Shown here piece by piece: positions 12,956-14,751 of a stretch of DNA of 14,751 nt. Both the position numbers and the translations under genes were made by a program. How positions within the stretch are numbered: position 1 is the first letter of the stretch; each line of letters opens with the position of its first letter. Source of the DNA: Candidatus Aminicenantota bacterium (GTDB taxonomy: Bacteria > Acidobacteriota > Aminicenantia > UBA2199); NCBI GenBank assembly GCA_026393775.1, contig JAPKZM010000193.1:1-14751 (forward strand), given 5' to 3'. The notes below the pieces were generated by a model. That model was not told where the DNA came from, did not search any database, and worked only from the letters and a program-made list of their open reading frames with translations.

Positions 12956-14100
12956 TTACCAGTTTTTTTTGCCTTGGTCCGGCGGGTTTTTGCCCGTAAA
13001 CCTTCGGCGCGGGCATGGGCTACCAGACAGAAATACTCGCACCAGGCGTCGAGGCGGCCGTTCTCCAAGTGGGCGTGAGCCGGACACCAAAGGCAGAGAT
13101 TGACGATCGGGCAGGAACGACATTTTTCCAAAAACTCCGGATTACTTGAAGTAAGAGCGCGGACTCGGGGAACCAGCGAATTCCAAGCCTCAATCAGGGT
13201 ACCTTTCTTTAAATCATAAACACAGTCTGGATGCCAAAGAGAGGAGCATAGCCGGAAAAGACCGTCATAGCTGACCGTGAAACTGCTGTTGCCCGCGCCG
13301 CAATGGAAGAGATGGTGGCATTTGTGATGCTCTCCTTCTGGAAAGATAAGCTGGTCGCAGTTTTTTTCCAACGATTCCGAACGTTCCTTGTCGGCTTGTT
13401 CGATGGCCACGATCTTTTCGGGGGAAAGCCGCTCGGAAATGATCTCGGGGTTTCGTTTCTTGTCTCCATCAAAGCGCAAGTGGAGCATGGGATCAAAGCG
13501 GAAATAATCCCTGGTATGCCTGCGGCAGAAAGCGGCAATAGCATCGAGTTCAGCGACATTGGAGCGCAGGGCCATGGCTTTTAAACGCACATTGATATTG
13601 TTTTTAATTAAAAGATCGAGACCGCGGCGGAAGGCGGCATAGGAACCCGGACGGCGGCTGACCTTTTCATACGTTTCTTTCGTTATGCCATATACGGTGA
13701 CTTCGATATCCCGGAGAGGATACTCTTTAAACAGCTCGATATGCTCAGGGACCAGAAGGCACGCATTGGTAAAAACCGACACCAGCAAGCCTTTCTTTTT
13801 CAACATGAGATAAATATCGGCGAAGTCCTTGCGCAACAGGGGCTCGCCGCCCGAAAGCAGGCACCATAGACTCCCCATTGCAACCGCTTGGTCGGCAATA
13901 GAGCCAATTTGGTCGATGGTTAATTCCCTTTTCTTCGCCACCTTGTCATTGGCCGGCAGGTTAATATAGCAGTGGCGGCAGTCAAGGTTGCAGCGCGCCG
14001 TGATCTCGAGGTCAAAGGAAAAGGGGATGCGCTTGCCTTCGGCCTTTTCCCACAATTGAAATTCGGGCAGTGGCGTGGCGATCGTGAAGGGGGGGTTCAT
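12952..14100 (-). CDS. Radical SAM/SPASM-domain enzyme
   Basis: A 382-residue radical SAM protein of the kind that modifies peptides or proteins. The SAM-binding 4Fe-4S triad is C37-C41-C44 (CNLDCRHC), followed by SGGEP (83-87). The C-terminal SPASM region has C267, C285, then the cluster C327-x2-C330-x5-C336-x2-C339 (classical spacing is CX2CX5CX3C) in the context CLWCPAHAHLENG, and C354/C358, enough to ligate auxiliary clusters. A His/Cys-rich stretch (KCHHLFHC) precedes it. The C-terminus is a Lys/Arg-rich tail. Start ATG 14100 overlaps the upstream stop by ATGA with AGGAAA before it; ATG-free extension to 14136 runs into the peptidase gene and is rejected. Neighbour PqqD-like protein suggests a recruited peptide substrate. 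The reaction is unknown. Confidence 0.92.
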   Translation of the reverse strand: MNPPFTIATPLPEFQLWEKAEGKRIPFSFDLEITARCNLDCRHCYINLPANDKVAKKRELTIDQIGSIADQAVAMGSLWCLLSGGEPLLRKDFADIYLMLKKKGLLVSVFTNACLLVPEHIELFKEYPLRDIEVTVYGITKETYEKVSRRPGSYAAFRRGLDLLIKNNINVRLKAMALRSNVAELDAIAAFCRRHTRDYFRFDPMLHLRFDGDKKRNPEIISERLSPEKIVAIEQADKERSESLEKNCDQLIFPEGEHHKCHHLFHCGAGNSSFTVSYDGLFRLCSSLWHPDCVYDLKKGTLIEAWNSLVPRVRALTSSNPEFLEKCRSCPIVNLCLWCPAHAHLENGRLDAWCEYFCLVAHARAEGLRAKTRRTKAKKTGK

Positions 14101-14600
14101 TTTCCTGACGAGACCAGGTTGCGCAGGCGGTGCCAAGCCTTGGCCAACAACCGGCGCAGCGGCGGCCAGAAGGGATAAAGGATAAGGTAAAGGTCGAAAA
14201 TAAATGAAGGATTTGAACGGTTGGGCCAGAAGCGGGCTTTCCCAGCACGCTCCACTTTGGTGATCATGCCCAAAACGTTCTCCACGGGTATCCAGCCGTC
14301 GGCTTCGGGGCAGTTGTCGCCCTTGATAAAGTACTTTTTTTCCTTCACATAAAGCACCCGATGGACCAGCATCTGCGGCTGCTCGGGATGGCGGAAGGCC
14401 AACACGTCGCCGCGCTGGAGCATGAAATCCTTAAAAGGAGAAACGGTAATGACGTCGCCGTCGCGGATGGCCGGTGTCATGTTGTGTCCCCGGGCCTGGA
14501 ACCTGAATGACGCCCCTTTTTCATGGACCGCCTCGATCAGCTCCATGATCACCGGCGTCGACAACGAGATCCCATCGTCCCGGTATTCAATACCGCTCAT
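14097..14600 (-). CDS. S26/S24-type signal-peptidase-like protein lacking the catalytic serine
   Basis: A 167-residue protein with the peptidase S24/S26 beta fold. Core motifs: FRFQARGHNMTPAIRDGD (32-49), LQRGDVLAF (61-69), LVHRVL (78-83) and FIKGDN (91-96) with D101. In active enzymes the first block reads G-x-S-M-x-P; here residue 40 is Asn, so the Ser nucleophile is missing, while His80 of the ER/SipW-type site is kept. It is probably inactive as a protease, or uses different chemistry. Residues 131-152 are hydrophobic and aromatic (FIFDLYLILYPFWPP) and may lie on or in the membrane. Start ATG 14600 comes one base after the PqqD-like stop and there is no ribosome site, implying coupling; the longer frame to 14708 is a shadow of that gene. 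The stop overlaps the radical SAM start. Confidence 0.82.
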   Translation of the reverse strand: MSGIEYRDDGISLSTPVIMELIEAVHEKGASFRFQARGHNMTPAIRDGDVITVSPFKDFMLQRGDVLAFRHPEQPQMLVHRVLYVKEKKYFIKGDNCPEADGWIPVENVLGMITKVERAGKARFWPNRSNPSFIFDLYLILYPFWPPLRRLLAKAWHRLRNLVSSGK

Positions 14601-14601
14601 T

Positions 14602-14751
14602 TTAGGAACACTTTTTTTCGTTGATAATGCGACGCTTGACAAGCTCGGAGGCCAGGCCGACGATGTCCTCCTCGATGCCGCCCCGCGGGGCATCGTATTT
14701 TTTTCCAAGTTCCGCAGTGATCCTGGCCAGCGTTCTCTTACCGTCGAGGAG
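14602..14751 (-). CDS. PqqD-like peptide-recognition protein (N-terminal part outside window)
   Basis: The frame is open from the right edge and ends with TAA at 14602, giving the last 49 residues. They read LLDGKRTLARITAEL, a Tyr-Asp-Ala-Pro turn, then a helix EEDIVGLASELVKRRII, which is the winged-helix end of PqqD-family / RiPP recognition element proteins. Those proteins bind leader peptides and deliver them to radical SAM enzymes. It is the first visible gene of the cassette and directly coupled to the peptidase-like gene. Its start, promoter and any precursor peptide lie beyond the window. The call rests on a partial sequence, but the motif pattern is characteristic. Confidence 0.82.
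   Translation of the reverse strand, partial: LLDGKRTLARITAELGKKYDAPRGGIEEDIVGLASELVKRRIINEKKCS

Noticed and set aside
14585..14597. Near-perfect palindrome GGTATTGAATACC as an operator
   Set aside because: It lies within the first codons of the peptidase-like gene, inside a coupled operon, with no nearby promoter; chance is the simpler explanation.
14097..14708. Longer start for the peptidase-like gene at 14708
   Set aside because: The extra 36 codons lie over the PqqD-like coding region in another frame; ATG 14600, one base after that gene's stop, matches the cassette's coupling.

Overview
This is a GC-rich bacterial chromosome segment of mostly housekeeping genes. It has no rRNA, tRNA, CRISPR array or recognisable insertion sequence. 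Periplasmic signal peptides, a transmembrane anti-sigma factor and DUF4097 proteins point to a diderm bacterium. The gene set (DUF4097 paralogues beside an ECF sigma and a HEAT-repeat anti-sigma, a bacterial POT transporter, a PqqD / S26 / radical SAM cassette) resembles uncultivated Acidobacteriota or Aminicenantota-type genomes. That placement is an inference from gene content, not a measurement. Promoters are sigma70-like (TTGnnn, 16-17 bp spacer, TATAAT-like) and several decide start codons.

Layout. 1-765 (+): 3' part of dihydroorotase. 758-850: two four-unit heptamer repeat tracts. 875-3290 (-): fmdB-like zinc-ribbon gene, then mnmA and dus (overlapping tRNA-modification genes). A 66-nt bipartite hairpin separates fmdB from mnmA, and a branched inverted-repeat element of about 117 nt lies upstream of dus. 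3521-4459 (-): AmgK-like amino-sugar kinase. Divergent from it, 4595-7572 (+): ECF sigma factor, zinc-finger/HEAT anti-sigma factor and two DUF4097 proteins, the first with a damaged 5' end, closed by a strong terminator. 7578-8912 (-): alkyltransferase-like protein, small helix-hairpin-helix protein, and an unknown membrane protein. 9045-10859 (+): POT-family transporter that appears to start at CTG. 10869-11480 (-): orphan YqaJ-type exonuclease. 11601-12362 (+): AlkD-like DNA glycosylase. 12413-14751 (-): tightly overlapping cassette reading PqqD-like protein (cut by the window end), S26-like peptidase fold with Asn at the nucleophile position, radical SAM/SPASM enzyme and GNAT acetyltransferase.

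How they work together. The sigma / anti-sigma / DUF4097 block looks like an envelope-signalling operon: the sigma is held by the membrane anti-sigma, whose predicted periplasmic HEAT domain may sense the exported beta-repeat proteins or what they bind. The right-hand cassette is the most interesting part. PqqD-type recognition domain, SPASM radical SAM enzyme, pseudo-peptidase and acetyltransferase, joined by ATGA overlaps or a one-base gap, have the layout of a peptide- or protein-modification pathway, but no precursor peptide is seen here and the upstream end lies outside the window. The DNA-repair genes (ATL, AlkD, YqaJ) are close together but lie in separate transcription units.
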